A DNA stretch of 39,418 nt from Clostridia bacterium (GTDB taxonomy: Bacteria; Bacillota_A; Clostridia; Christensenellales; Aristaeellaceae). Location: NCBI GenBank assembly GCA_025997215.1, contig BNUH01000026.1:1-39418 (forward strand). Reading direction: 5' to 3'. A program made the position numbers and the translations under genes. Positions 17,901-24,543 of this stretch are shown one piece after another (within the stretch, counting starts at the first letter, position 1; each line of letters opens with the position of its first letter). The notes beneath the pieces are model-generated. The model worked only from the letters and a program-made list of their open reading frames with translations, made no database searches and was not told where the DNA came from.

Positions 17901-18491
17901 ATGCCGGGTGTCGCGGTGGTGACGTTTGAGCTGCCGGAGATGATGGTGTTCACCCGGCAGAGGGAAGGCGGCTCGGTGGCGGCGCAGGTGGATGCGGTGC
18001 GCTCGCAAGCGGCGGCGCTGCTCACGATGGGCGAGGAGACGCGGGATATCAACGCGGGCGCGCTGCGCTCGGGGACGATCGGGGATTTGGTGTGGATGGA
18101 TTCAAACCTGAACGGCTTGCAGGATGAGGGCGAGTTGGGCTTAACCGGGCTGACGGTGTGGCTGGAGCGCAGCGCGGAGGGCGATTGGATCCGGGTGGCT
18201 GAAACGGTGACGGACGAAAACGGCTGGTATGAATTCGAGAGCGTAAGGCCTGGGACGTATCGGGTTGTGGCTGGCGTGATGGAGGGGCTGCTGCCGACGC
18301 GTCAGGTGTCGGCGCTGCCGGAGATTAACAGCAAGCTGCGGTTCCGGGTGGAGGATCCGCACGTGACGGAGCTGGTGTTGGTGGAATCCGGCCAACGTGT
18401 GCGCAATGTGGATATTGGATTCGTCAACGCGGTCGACGCGTGGGCTTTGGGTTGGACCGTTGCCGAGGACGGTTTGGTTCAGGCGCCATGA
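11982..18491 (+). CDS. Giant exported B-repeat (SdrD_B/Cna_B-like) surface protein, 2169 aa
   Basis: AGGAGG lies 7 bases before the ATG. Residues 1-24 are a signal peptide (RRIIIAACVIITLIALWSGARA). Residues 25-840 hold irregular Cna_B-like and carboxypeptidase-regulatory-like modules. From about 846 regular modules begin near residues 846, 940, 1027, 1117, 1203, 1316, 1425, 1518, 1616, 1706, 1825, 1923 and 2032. Each ends with a variant of LRPG-x-YT and L-P-E/D-G. Seven are SdrD_B-type with a calcium-loop-like D-x-N/D-x-D/N-G start, such as DRNGDGRQD and DADGDGQWG. The C-terminus stops about 25 residues after the last module, with no LPXTG, membrane helix or obvious anchor. It is probably a cell-surface stalk or adhesin held non-covalently or by partners. 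The upstream and downstream genes encode other exported proteins on the same strand. Confidence 0.92.
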   Translation: MRRIIIAACVIITLIALWSGARADLSPISPGSAVRVGEAAYITADPNASASATLWLVVTGARTALNDGEASTVKLSDGSGRSLPINGAPLSGVSFAVVALNASGEEVPWPDPSDPTKPWIVYVDALPEPLLLPDLPRLYLRQITSAAGYAVIGERIPLTDAVPFGGTLALENKLANGMAEVTANESITFTFTNRYGIDTLGTAGPGAAWVGLLPEGEYIFTPEMDSDYVPVEPYIINIQNGALSQLHVECQLMPRLDIRVETVDFMLSGERVLTPVPDEMITLFSADGTSVKMKTDWEGIARSVNQNDGEWAELPAALPGAYTIRTDRAKDRDIMLEPGQTFTWNILTHDGTGQIRLITEAYVSRESTAPLGGVSVTIRASDGGSHTRAITTGDMGVVWLSDLPEGSYTLILEDTPEGFAALSQQTEFDIIGGEETVVTLSFTQNAKIAVERKGREIDGGGAVRLVDLPGTFIVYDADGESVGILPGMTMPASLEGTEYFIEEAVPAEGFQQDTTKHRLIVYPGDEATIEAYADSEKGLFTLIHEDTNGIAVSGGRFRLTSLDNEGWPPLEFDLGDYNYYDAPEPLTPGRYLLTLVHAAPCCVADPARLAIEREIVVEPYLRGDGTTQAVRPYDVFVSARLPEGVEYPAAPEVTLDETVLDLSAERQTRLTFTAVNPPLPVRAAAFAVGVGDMGISISSITIPAVEGVESARVFIHYSNGGVSDSVVKLPVTLAFDDIRDTVSRVYFVLADEALLNDPNNNLVSYALYPPEAESSTSLPSERLFSLDGFTAEATVRALPRLTGGAEISLLVSMRVETPVQVGSDQWSILDRQSETRSVLRLTTPRRIPNGYVFEDKNMDGRRGPDEAGVPMVLVRASDASGALIAEAVTDADGGFAFDKNVPPDAKMSLSFEGLNARTRVRYALFRQMGWDFALLPESVLKGTLAGSSALLTDSAETVVHLLQNNKRVASSAVDSSGAFEITGLAPGEYGLTLELPEGYLPLNLPGTVELPYAGVADIILHAQEAARLSWRVMPKDLDADVAAQVTLTLSDSAGNVRYEAAALSGGANAVFLEPGEYTLAWRLTGAIALEAGISATESLTLASGQLVERNLTVVPGADIRGSIVDHEGAGIAGMTVRVISADGTNSIAVTDGEGNYAFGGLAAGTYTLEPELPDGMILFSGETRFTLAAGETARAEWVAFIPASVSGVVRLAGVDGMEPLVGVDVAAVDSAGDVYDAATVGVDGAFAFNRLKPGEWQLCVIVPEDMALTSVGRDSTITFIPPEPQAAGAIYSEAFTLKPGRDLTDANIGMVRVATVEARVWQDRNGDGRQDSTDLPLSGVMVKLMSGDETLASSASDAAGIAVFERIRPGRYTLAIEMPEGFAMPIDVGSGKDSAKELSGWDVVVDYDSENVIRIQLPLTPLFTQTGTARRVDGAAAAGLGIRVESLDGALVVETTSDEAGDFRLERMRPGSYNIIYVLPATGWAFDGTSERSAVKPLTVGDSAPHELTAPPLIALGSITGGLYMDADGDGQWGEDEPGISGVEIAISDSAGRQLGSMATDGQGAFRFDELRPGSYTVTAWAADGMEWMDGVSTWKVDIGMGVTMALPPTAMYKPASIAGMARDQDGAALLGVRLSLARAGTPLASAETDSEGAFNFAGLKPGTYTLGVTLPDGYLPAGGSAVITRAIRSGESAALEDITAVRSASFAGRIWLDSVYNGIFDMNEETLSGVLVTLVDAAGAVLRQERTSGDGAYRMDRLLPGEYRLHVVLPEGLIFTKPPVDAGDSTQTASIMPLSSAQAFSEPFTLQPGQVWDDCGVGAVEAGLIAGEVYVDVNADGQRGIDEPPLAGVTVTLTDEDDESAELVTGADGGYRFPQLRPGAYTIHYEWPEGYVLTNETGGSIQLGMGESRENPRAGATRPSALTGLVFEDLDANGLFDAGEPVLAGIRVAVENVWGIVTGETDEVGRYRFDGLMPGVAVVTFELPEMMVFTRQREGGSVAAQVDAVRSQAAALLTMGEETRDINAGALRSGTIGDLVWMDSNLNGLQDEGELGLTGLTVWLERSAEGDWIRVAETVTDENGWYEFESVRPGTYRVVAGVMEGLLPTRQVSALPEINSKLRFRVEDPHVTELVLVESGQRVRNVDIGFVNAVDAWALGWTVAEDGLVQAP

Positions 18492-18621
18492 TTCAACGAG
18501 TTTGTTAATAATTACCAGAATCCGTCATCCCGGACGGATGCGAAACATAACGATTAACGGCCGATGGCCAACGGGGATTAACACAATACAACGACGGAAT
18601 GTCGGAGGCAAGCGATTTAGA

Positions 18622-19497
18622 ATGAGACTATGGCTGATCAACGCGCTGCGCGCTCTGGTGCTCGGGATCGCATGCATACTGCCTGGTATGAGCGCGGGGG
18701 TGATCGCACTGTCGATGGGATTATACCAGCCGATATTGACCGCGCTGGTGGGCTTCAGGAGCGATAAGAGGGGCAACGCCAAGTTCCTGTCGCCGCTGGT
18801 AGTGGGTATTGGCGCGGGTGTGCTGCTCACCGCGAGGGCGATGAGCGCGGTATTCCAGCGCGCGGCAGGCTCAATTACGGTGCTGTTCATCGGCTTGGTG
18901 CTCGGCGGGCTGCCGGCGCTGTGGCGGCAGGCAACGCAGGGCGGCGCGGATCAACCCGAGATGCGGCGCTGGTCGGCGGGAAATTGGACTACAAACATAA
19001 TATTGATGGTATCGGGCTTTTCACTGATATACCTATTCGGCGTGCTAAGCCGCGTCGCAACGCCGACTGGCACGCCCAGGATATTTGAGGGTTGGGTGGC
19101 CGTGCTTGGTGGCGCGATATATGCCTTTGCGCTGATTATTCCCGGCATCAGTTCATCGTTTTTGTTGTTATTCCTGGGATTATACCAGCCGATGATGGAT
19201 GTGCTGGGGCATCCGCTGACGCGTTGGCGCGCGCTGCTGCTGGTTGCGGCGGGCGGGTTGGCTTGCGGCGCGGCGCTGATCAAGGTTGTGGAATGGCTGT
19301 TGAGGCGGTTCCCGATCCAAAGCCGATTCGTTGTGATGGGATTCGTACTGGGTTCGGTGTGGATCGTGTTCTCGTGGGATGCGTTCGCGGCGAAGCTGGC
19401 AATCCATTTGCTGATGATTATAGCGGGATTCGCAGTGTCCTCGCAGTTTGACCGGATGTTCGAGGGGCATGACGCCGTAGGCGCGCTGGCGTGTTAG
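18622..19497 (+). CDS. DUF368 / PopT-type polyprenyl-phosphate translocase, 291 aa
   Basis: A polytopic membrane protein with the internal duplication characteristic of DUF368: PGMSAGVIALSMGLYQPI near residue 21 and PGISSSFLLLFLGLYQPM near residue 180. DUF368 proteins (PopT) are reported to return undecaprenyl phosphate across the membrane so that the lipid carrier can be reused for wall polymers. Start set at ATG 18622, where the family normally begins; GGAGG lies 13 bases upstream, a long spacing. A longer in-frame reading back to 18397 would overlap the giant gene and lacks family similarity. It sits inside a cluster of surface proteins, and the stop is 12 bases from the next start, so it is likely co-transcribed. 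Confidence 0.9.
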   Translation: MRLWLINALRALVLGIACILPGMSAGVIALSMGLYQPILTALVGFRSDKRGNAKFLSPLVVGIGAGVLLTARAMSAVFQRAAGSITVLFIGLVLGGLPALWRQATQGGADQPEMRRWSAGNWTTNIILMVSGFSLIYLFGVLSRVATPTGTPRIFEGWVAVLGGAIYAFALIIPGISSSFLLLFLGLYQPMMDVLGHPLTRWRALLLVAAGGLACGAALIKVVEWLLRRFPIQSRFVVMGFVLGSVWIVFSWDAFAAKLAIHLLMIIAGFAVSSQFDRMFEGHDAVGALAC

Positions 19498-19509
19498 GGA
19501 GGCCGTAAG

Positions 19510-20973
19510 GTGAGAATGATCTGTCGAATTATGCGCGTAGCTGCCGCGGCCGTCCTGATGCTGGGATTGTGGATGTCGGCGGGCGCGGCGGCTGACGTGT
19601 ACGTATTCCCGCAGGCGGGTCTGCGTCTGGACGTGCTGGACGGTGAAACGGTTCTTACTCCTCAATCGTTGGACACGCTGTCGGATTTTGTGGGTGCGAA
19701 TGGGCTGGATGCGGACGCGTTGCGCTCGGCGTATTATGCCGAACGCACGCTGTTCGAGGTGTTTCGCGTGGATGGCGTACGGGTTACGCTGTCGGCGCGG
19801 GAGTGGAGTGGTGATGGTGCTGCCTTGGAATCTCTGGCGGCGTTTGCTGATTCGTACAATTGGATTGACGACGTTTGGCTAAGGATGGAGAACGCTTATG
19901 AATCCATAATCCAAGTGACGGACGCCGCAATAATCGACGGCGGGTTGATTGAACTGACCGCCCGTGCGGAACCGTCGATGGGGATGGACGTACTTCGCGG
20001 CGCACTGGATTCCGTGAAAGCGCGTATCAATTGGATAGACAAGCAGCAGCCGCAAGCGGTTCCATCCAGCGATTATATCCCAACACCGCTGACGGGGATT
20101 GCACGCACGCTTGAAACCGGAGGCACACTCGCACTTGATATAGTCCGGCTGCCGTCTTGGACGGCGGATGGTTATATATCAACAAATGGTAAAACCCAGC
20201 CCGGCGCGTGGATCGAGCTGGCTGTGGATGGTGAACGGATTGCCGTTACAAGAGCTGATACGGATGGCGTGTTCGCGTTTGAATTCAACATAGACGGCGC
20301 GGATGGCGAGCATCGTGTCCAATTCGTGGCGACTTATGGCGGCGAATCCGTGAGACGCGCGCACGCAGTATTGCTCGCGCGAGGTGGGACGCCGCTGGCG
20401 GTGGTGCCCAGCATGTACCCGGTGACAGGATCATTCGATCTGTACGTGTACACGCTGCCCGACGCCGCGATTGAGTTGGTCACGCCGTCGAGCCTGATGC
20501 ACGGACGTGCCAATACTGCCGGCTATCTGTACTTTTCGTTGAGTATCCGGCGCGGTTCGACGGCCGACTATAAGGTCACCGCTCAAAAGGAAGGTTTTGC
20601 GTCCAGCGTTGTGGAGCTGTCGATTGAGCGCGAATTGACCGAGATCGAGCGGGTTCAGGAGTTCAGGGCGTACGTTGTTAACATTCCATACAAACGTTTA
20701 CTGGAAAACTCTGGCAGCGATGCGGGGCGATATACCGAGATGCGAGGCCGGATCGAGTGGGTTGGTGAACAGGATGGGCTTCCGGTATTAGTGGTGAATA
20801 TTACCAATGCTGCGGCGGGCGACTGGCGTGATCCCGTTTTCGTCCGATGCGACACGCTCCTGCAGTTCGGCGTTGGGGATACGCTGGGCTTGCTGGGGGT
20901 TGTGAGGGGTGAGTTGACGACGGTGGAGGGGACGGAAATGCCCGTGCTCGACGGGAAGTTTTATTTGAGATAG
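19510..20973 (+). CDS. Exported protein with Ig-like and OB-like domains, 487 aa
   Basis: Start is GTG 19510 (GGGAGG 7 bases upstream), with an ATG two codons later as alternative. Residues 1-28 are a signal peptide (VAAAAVLMLGLWMSAGAAA). Residues 30-175 form an alpha/beta domain opening FPQAGLRLDVLDGETVLTPQ, similar in pattern to the opening of the next gene's product. Two Ig-like beta domains follow (about 215-375; GYISTNGKTQPGAWIELAVD). The C-terminal domain from about 382 has the pattern Y..LLENSGSDAGRYTEMRGRI and ends LPVLDGKFYLR-like, resembling an OB fold. No anchor motif. Close spacing to PopT and to the next gene indicates one operon. Confidence 0.82.
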   Translation: MRMICRIMRVAAAAVLMLGLWMSAGAAADVYVFPQAGLRLDVLDGETVLTPQSLDTLSDFVGANGLDADALRSAYYAERTLFEVFRVDGVRVTLSAREWSGDGAALESLAAFADSYNWIDDVWLRMENAYESIIQVTDAAIIDGGLIELTARAEPSMGMDVLRGALDSVKARINWIDKQQPQAVPSSDYIPTPLTGIARTLETGGTLALDIVRLPSWTADGYISTNGKTQPGAWIELAVDGERIAVTRADTDGVFAFEFNIDGADGEHRVQFVATYGGESVRRAHAVLLARGGTPLAVVPSMYPVTGSFDLYVYTLPDAAIELVTPSSLMHGRANTAGYLYFSLSIRRGSTADYKVTAQKEGFASSVVELSIERELTEIERVQEFRAYVVNIPYKRLLENSGSDAGRYTEMRGRIEWVGEQDGLPVLVVNITNAAAGDWRDPVFVRCDTLLQFGVGDTLGLLGVVRGELTTVEGTEMPVLDGKFYLR

Positions 20974-20998
20974 GCGCGTAGGAGGGGGAGTGTTAGTT

Positions 20999-22531
20999 AT
21001 GAGGGGTAGAAGGTTATTATACAAGATGGTTGTCAGCGTTGGGCTGCTGTGTGCCGTTGGGGTGCTGGCGTTTGTGCCCACAGCGATGGCGCAGGCGATA
21101 ACGCTGCCGAATATCCAGCTGGTTACAACGTTCCCGGACGGGTGGACGATCGTGACGCCTGATACGGCGGCGCGGTATTCCGCGCTGCTGGGCGTGTCGT
21201 CGGAAGTCGCGGCGGATGTTATGAATTCTGATAACGTGGTCGTGGCCGCGTTCGGGACTGGCGCGGATATCGCGATGCGCGTTCGGATGACGCAGACGGA
21301 TGCATCGGAGGTATATTTCGACATAGATCGATATACGACGGCTATGCGGAATGCTATCCGCGCGGATTATCTGGACGCCGAGGCGTGGAAGCTGACGGGG
21401 TTGAGGTTTAGCGAGGCGGAGTGGCGCAACCCGGCCAAGGCGGGGCGGTATCTTAGGCTGACATACACGCGGCGGTCGGAAGGCGAGATAGTCGCGCGCG
21501 GGTTGATGGCGTTCACAGTGCATAACGGCCGGGAGATTACGCTGCAGATCGAGGCGACGGGCAGGCAATTATCGTCGAAAGAGATAGCGCTGTTTGATAC
21601 GTGGCTGGGGGAGACGGCGTACACGCCGGAGTTGGACATGCCGATGCTGCCGACGGGGTTGGCGTTCAGCGAGCCGTTTGTGCAGGAATCCATCAGCACA
21701 ACCGTCAGGATTAAGGGGACAACGCAGGTTGGGGCGTTAGTGACGGGGAGCTTGATCGAGGGGGATAACGCACCGTTCCCGGTCGGGGAGACGACGGCGA
21801 AGGCTGGCGGCGCGTTCACGCTGACGCTGACACTGCCGCGCGAAGGGGCGTGGACGCTGGTTGTTGAATCGGCGCTGGAGGGGTATGAGACGACGCGGTA
21901 TGAATCGGCGTTGTCGGTGGATTCGAAGAGGATACCGATTAACTTGAGTGCGCCGTTAGAAGGCGATGTGTGGGATGCGCAGCCGCGGTTGGTTGGCAAG
22001 ACGCTGGCGCAGACCGAGATAACCGTGTCGGATAACGGGAACATTAGTAAGCGGACGACAAGTGAAGGTGATTTTTCGATTAAGTTAAGCCCGGAGCCGG
22101 CGGGGACGCGCGTGGTGACGGTTACGCTAAAGAAGAGGGGTTACGACGAGCGGACGATTAAGTATGTGTTTGAGCGGCGGTGGCATACGGAGGAGTATGC
22201 GGCGTACTTGAAAACGCAGGTGAAGGCGACGACGTATGCAAATTTGGCGGCGGATCCGGGGAAGTATGCTGGGAGGATTGTGTCGTTTACGGGGCTGGCG
22301 AGTGAGGTATCTACGGGCGATGGGAGTTCGTCGATTCGGCTGCAGACTGCGCCGGGGAAAGCTGATCCGGGGGAGCTTTACTGCGTGGCCGAGGAGGAAT
22401 TGATGGTCGAACCTGACAGAACGGTTACTGTGTATGGGATCATAACGGGTGAGACTTATACGATTCCAGAGACTGACGATGCGGCGGCGGTAACACTGCC
22501 GATCGTGAGGGTATTGCTGGTGGTGGAGTAG
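20999..22531 (+). CDS. Exported paralogue with Ig-like and OB-like domains, 510 aa
   Basis: Start set at ATG 20999 because GGAGGGGGAG ends 8 bases before it; a GTG at 20990 sits inside that site. The signal peptide ends near AMAQA. Residues 35-200 are an alpha/beta domain opening FPDGWTIVTPDTAARYSALL; the fold could be PsbP/Mog1-like, which is a guess. Two Ig-like domains follow (about 215-390), then a C-terminal OB-like domain from about 398 (YAAYLKTQVKATTYANLAAD, then PGKYAGRIVSFTGLAS). Same architecture as the preceding gene, so the two are tandem paralogues. Function unknown. Confidence 0.82.
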   Translation: MRGRRLLYKMVVSVGLLCAVGVLAFVPTAMAQAITLPNIQLVTTFPDGWTIVTPDTAARYSALLGVSSEVAADVMNSDNVVVAAFGTGADIAMRVRMTQTDASEVYFDIDRYTTAMRNAIRADYLDAEAWKLTGLRFSEAEWRNPAKAGRYLRLTYTRRSEGEIVARGLMAFTVHNGREITLQIEATGRQLSSKEIALFDTWLGETAYTPELDMPMLPTGLAFSEPFVQESISTTVRIKGTTQVGALVTGSLIEGDNAPFPVGETTAKAGGAFTLTLTLPREGAWTLVVESALEGYETTRYESALSVDSKRIPINLSAPLEGDVWDAQPRLVGKTLAQTEITVSDNGNISKRTTSEGDFSIKLSPEPAGTRVVTVTLKKRGYDERTIKYVFERRWHTEEYAAYLKTQVKATTYANLAADPGKYAGRIVSFTGLASEVSTGDGSSSIRLQTAPGKADPGELYCVAEEELMVEPDRTVTVYGIITGETYTIPETDDAAAVTLPIVRVLLVVE

Positions 22532-22845
22532 GGTAATTTATGAGGAGACGGTGGATCGATTCACGGCAAAAAGTGGGTCCAGGGCAATGCCCTGGCGAGG
22601 GTCCAGGGGCGCGGAGCCCCTGGTGGGGCGTTGGGGTGAAACCCCAATTCAACGTTCTAACGTTCCAACCCGTAAGCCCGCGAGAAAATTGACAACTTGC
22701 ACATTCAAACAACTTCGGCGGGCGTATGTTAACAAGTTACGCAACATGCGCCTAGCGAAGCGTTGGCGCATACAGACCGTTGGCCGGCGGATACAGATTG
22801 ATACATATTATATTACTATAAATTGCTGGTAGTTTCAGCTGCATT
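22532..22845. other. Intergenic region between convergent genes
   Basis: No gene seen. It contains the multi-hairpin repeat (22564-22655), a separate strong hairpin at 22746-22771 (ATGCGCC...GGCGCAT with inner AGCG/CGTT pairing), and an AT-rich tail next to the stop of the minus-strand gene. Confidence 0.5.
22564..22655. repeat. Multi-hairpin intergenic repeat, copy 2
   Basis: Consecutive hairpins CCAGGGC/GCCCTGG (22579-22595), CCAGGGGC/GCCCCTGG (22603-22623) and TTGGGGT/ACCCCAA (22631-22647). It opens GGCAAAAAG-TGGGTCCAGGG, like copy 1 at 7666. Both copies sit between convergent genes. Confidence 0.7.
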
Positions 22846-23685
22846 TTAGTTAAATTTAACAAGCCAGCGGACCGGCGTGGCTTTTGCGAGGTTGCCTGGG
22901 GCTGGAGCTTGATTGCCATCGAGGATCGGCCATTGAGGGTATATGAATAGCGATCGTGTAGCTGGGCCGTATGTGACGAATTTCTTGGTGGGATCGGGGC
23001 GGGCGACTAGGAAGTCCAGGCGGTGGACAGTGTGAGAAATTGTAAACTTATCCAGTTCGCTTAGCGCAAATAGGTAGATTACCTCTTCCGGTTTCTGAAT
23101 TTCCCATTCTGAACGGATGGGATTTTCTGTTCCGCCCCAGAATTGCGTACCGTGGAAATAGGCGGGGTTGTCTAGGTGCGGCGGAAGTTCTGGGTCCTGC
23201 GGGTGGGCCATGCGCTTGCTGGGCAATTCGTATTTGATACCACTTCTGCGGGTATAACGAACCAGGCGCCGCAGGTACACGCGGTCGTCCGGGCCTGGGG
23301 TGCCGTGGATATGCGCCACTAGCCAGCGCTCGTTAGTCCTGTAATCCGAGGTGCGTACCTGGATGGAGATGCCGGGAATGTTTTGGGCTGCTGATTGGGG
23401 CGGAGGACACGCGCCGCCCAGATGCTCGACAGACACATCGAGCTTGGAGAGCAGCACGCCTTCCATACAATCCAGCGTACGGAGCATCGAGTGGATGGAG
23501 CTGTTGGTAGCCAGGATGGTTTCATCAGATGCGCCGCCCGACCACGACAGAACGCTGCGCAGTTTGGCGGCTTCGGAGCACAGCGCGTCCGCAATCGCGT
23601 TCTCCTGCCTAGCGATGGAGGCGACGACGCGGCTTAGCGCGGCCTCCAGGTTGGCGGAAACAACGCGGGTGGTGGGCTTGGGCAT
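22846..23685 (-). CDS. Unrecognised family, paralogue 1, 279 aa
   Basis: Two-part protein. Residues 10-90 are helical (VVASIARQENAIADALCSEA) with the pattern S-I/V-A-x-x-E-x-A-x-A-x-x-x-x-A-E. Residues 105-279 are a beta-rich domain shared with the products of 23738-24289 and 24544-25431. Conserved blocks are RWLVAHIHGTPGPDDRVYLRR, KRMAHPQDP, RSEWEIQKPEEVIYLFAL, LDFLVARPD and FVTYGP. No signal peptide or membrane helix. The ATG has GGAG 11 bases upstream. Composition and motifs match no enzyme I know. The N-terminal helices resemble, from memory, those of Firmicutes proteins with S-I-A-x-E-E-x-A-L...A-E-x-E-K segments often near collagen-like proteins. Confidence 0.75.
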   Translation of the reverse strand: MPKPTTRVVSANLEAALSRVVASIARQENAIADALCSEAAKLRSVLSWSGGASDETILATNSSIHSMLRTLDCMEGVLLSKLDVSVEHLGGACPPPQSAAQNIPGISIQVRTSDYRTNERWLVAHIHGTPGPDDRVYLRRLVRYTRRSGIKYELPSKRMAHPQDPELPPHLDNPAYFHGTQFWGGTENPIRSEWEIQKPEEVIYLFALSELDKFTISHTVHRLDFLVARPDPTKKFVTYGPATRSLFIYPQWPILDGNQAPAPGNLAKATPVRWLVKFN

Positions 23686-23737
23686 CGGCTGGTCATCTCC
23701 ATCCTGCGGATAATTGACGCAAATTGTCGAACGTTAG

Positions 23738-24289
23738 TTATTGGAACGTAACCTCCAACATGCCGGGATAATCTTTAGCGGCCAGCTTTGGCCGTATATA
23801 GAGCAGCGGCGAATACGAGCCGTAGGTGACGGACTGGTCAGAAGCGTTACGGCGCGCGACCACGAAGTCGACTAATATGCCTAGCCTGTGAGAAGATTTC
23901 ACGTGGTAGGTTTTGTTTTCAGGTTCATAATTGAATAACGGCCAAAAACCATCCAGCGATAGCAGGTAGATCATTTCATTCTGCTCATGGATGGGCCATT
24001 CCGTTTGAAGGCCAAGCCAGGCGGCGTTTGCCGGATGCGCCATTCGCTTGCGGCGATACTTCGCAGCGTTATCAGAGGATGAGCGCGGGCCGCTTTTGCT
24101 GAGGTGGCGCATGAAAACATAGTCGCGGCCTTGCATGGGTTCGCCGTATATATGCGCCGCAAACCACGCTCCAGGGTGATACCCGTCGCCACCAATTATA
24201 TTGCGGGTTAGTTCAATGACGGCGAAGGGGATCGGCGTTTCAATGGTATCAGCGGTTGGCCTTACGACGCAATTGCTAGCATTCGACAT
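23738..24289 (-). CDS. Unrecognised family, paralogue 2 (short form), 183 aa
   Basis: Consists only of the beta-rich domain. WFAAHIYGEPMQGRDYVFMRHL, KRMAHPANA, QTEWPIHEQNEMIYLLSLDG, VDFVVARRN and SVTYGSYSP align block by block with its two neighbours, but the N-terminal helical part is missing. AAGGTGAT lies 6-7 bases before the ATG. It shows that the C-terminal domain can stand alone. It lies 52 bases upstream of paralogue 1 on the same strand, and the inverted-repeat element at 24303-24514 separates it from paralogue 3. Function unknown. Confidence 0.75.
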   Translation of the reverse strand: MSNASNCVVRPTADTIETPIPFAVIELTRNIIGGDGYHPGAWFAAHIYGEPMQGRDYVFMRHLSKSGPRSSSDNAAKYRRKRMAHPANAAWLGLQTEWPIHEQNEMIYLLSLDGFWPLFNYEPENKTYHVKSSHRLGILVDFVVARRNASDQSVTYGSYSPLLYIRPKLAAKDYPGMLEVTFQ

Positions 24290-24302
24290 TTATCATCACC
24301 TT

Positions 24303-24514
24303 TAGTTGTAACCGTCGGCTTTTCTGAAGTCAGAAAGTGTATTGATTCATAAGATCGCTGTGTAGGACGCTGCATCCGCTTATTACCAGGGCCCCAATTA
24401 GGACGCCCCGAACTCCCGCAATCCCTAAGGCTTACAGTCCGAAGAGCGGATCGGCAGTCCACGATCTTGAGAATGACGCCTTCTGACACCCTCTGACTTC
24501 AGAAAAACCGGCAA
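24303..24514. mobile_element. MITE-like inverted-repeat element, about 210 bp
   Basis: Terminal inverted repeats CGGCTTTTCTGAAGTCAGA (24316-24334) and its complement at 24492-24510 match at 18 of 19 positions. Inside, 24353-24380 and 24445-24466 are also partly complementary (GATCG...GGAC...ATCCGCT), so the whole unit can fold into a long hairpin. No coding capacity. It lies between two paralogous genes. A miniature transposable element or a structured RNA are both possible; target-site duplications are not clear. Confidence 0.5.
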
Positions 24515-24543
24515 CATACATAATATTGTCACACCAAGTCTAG

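Noticed and set aside
12489..18395. Many long open frames on the minus strand inside the giant surface gene
   Set aside because: They lack ribosome binding sites and read as low-complexity Ser/Thr/Pro or Arg sequence, as expected for complements of a GC-rich gene.
18397..18621. Longer N-terminus for the DUF368 protein
   Set aside because: It would overlap the giant gene, and the extra sequence is not membrane-like. DUF368 proteins start close to ATG 18622.
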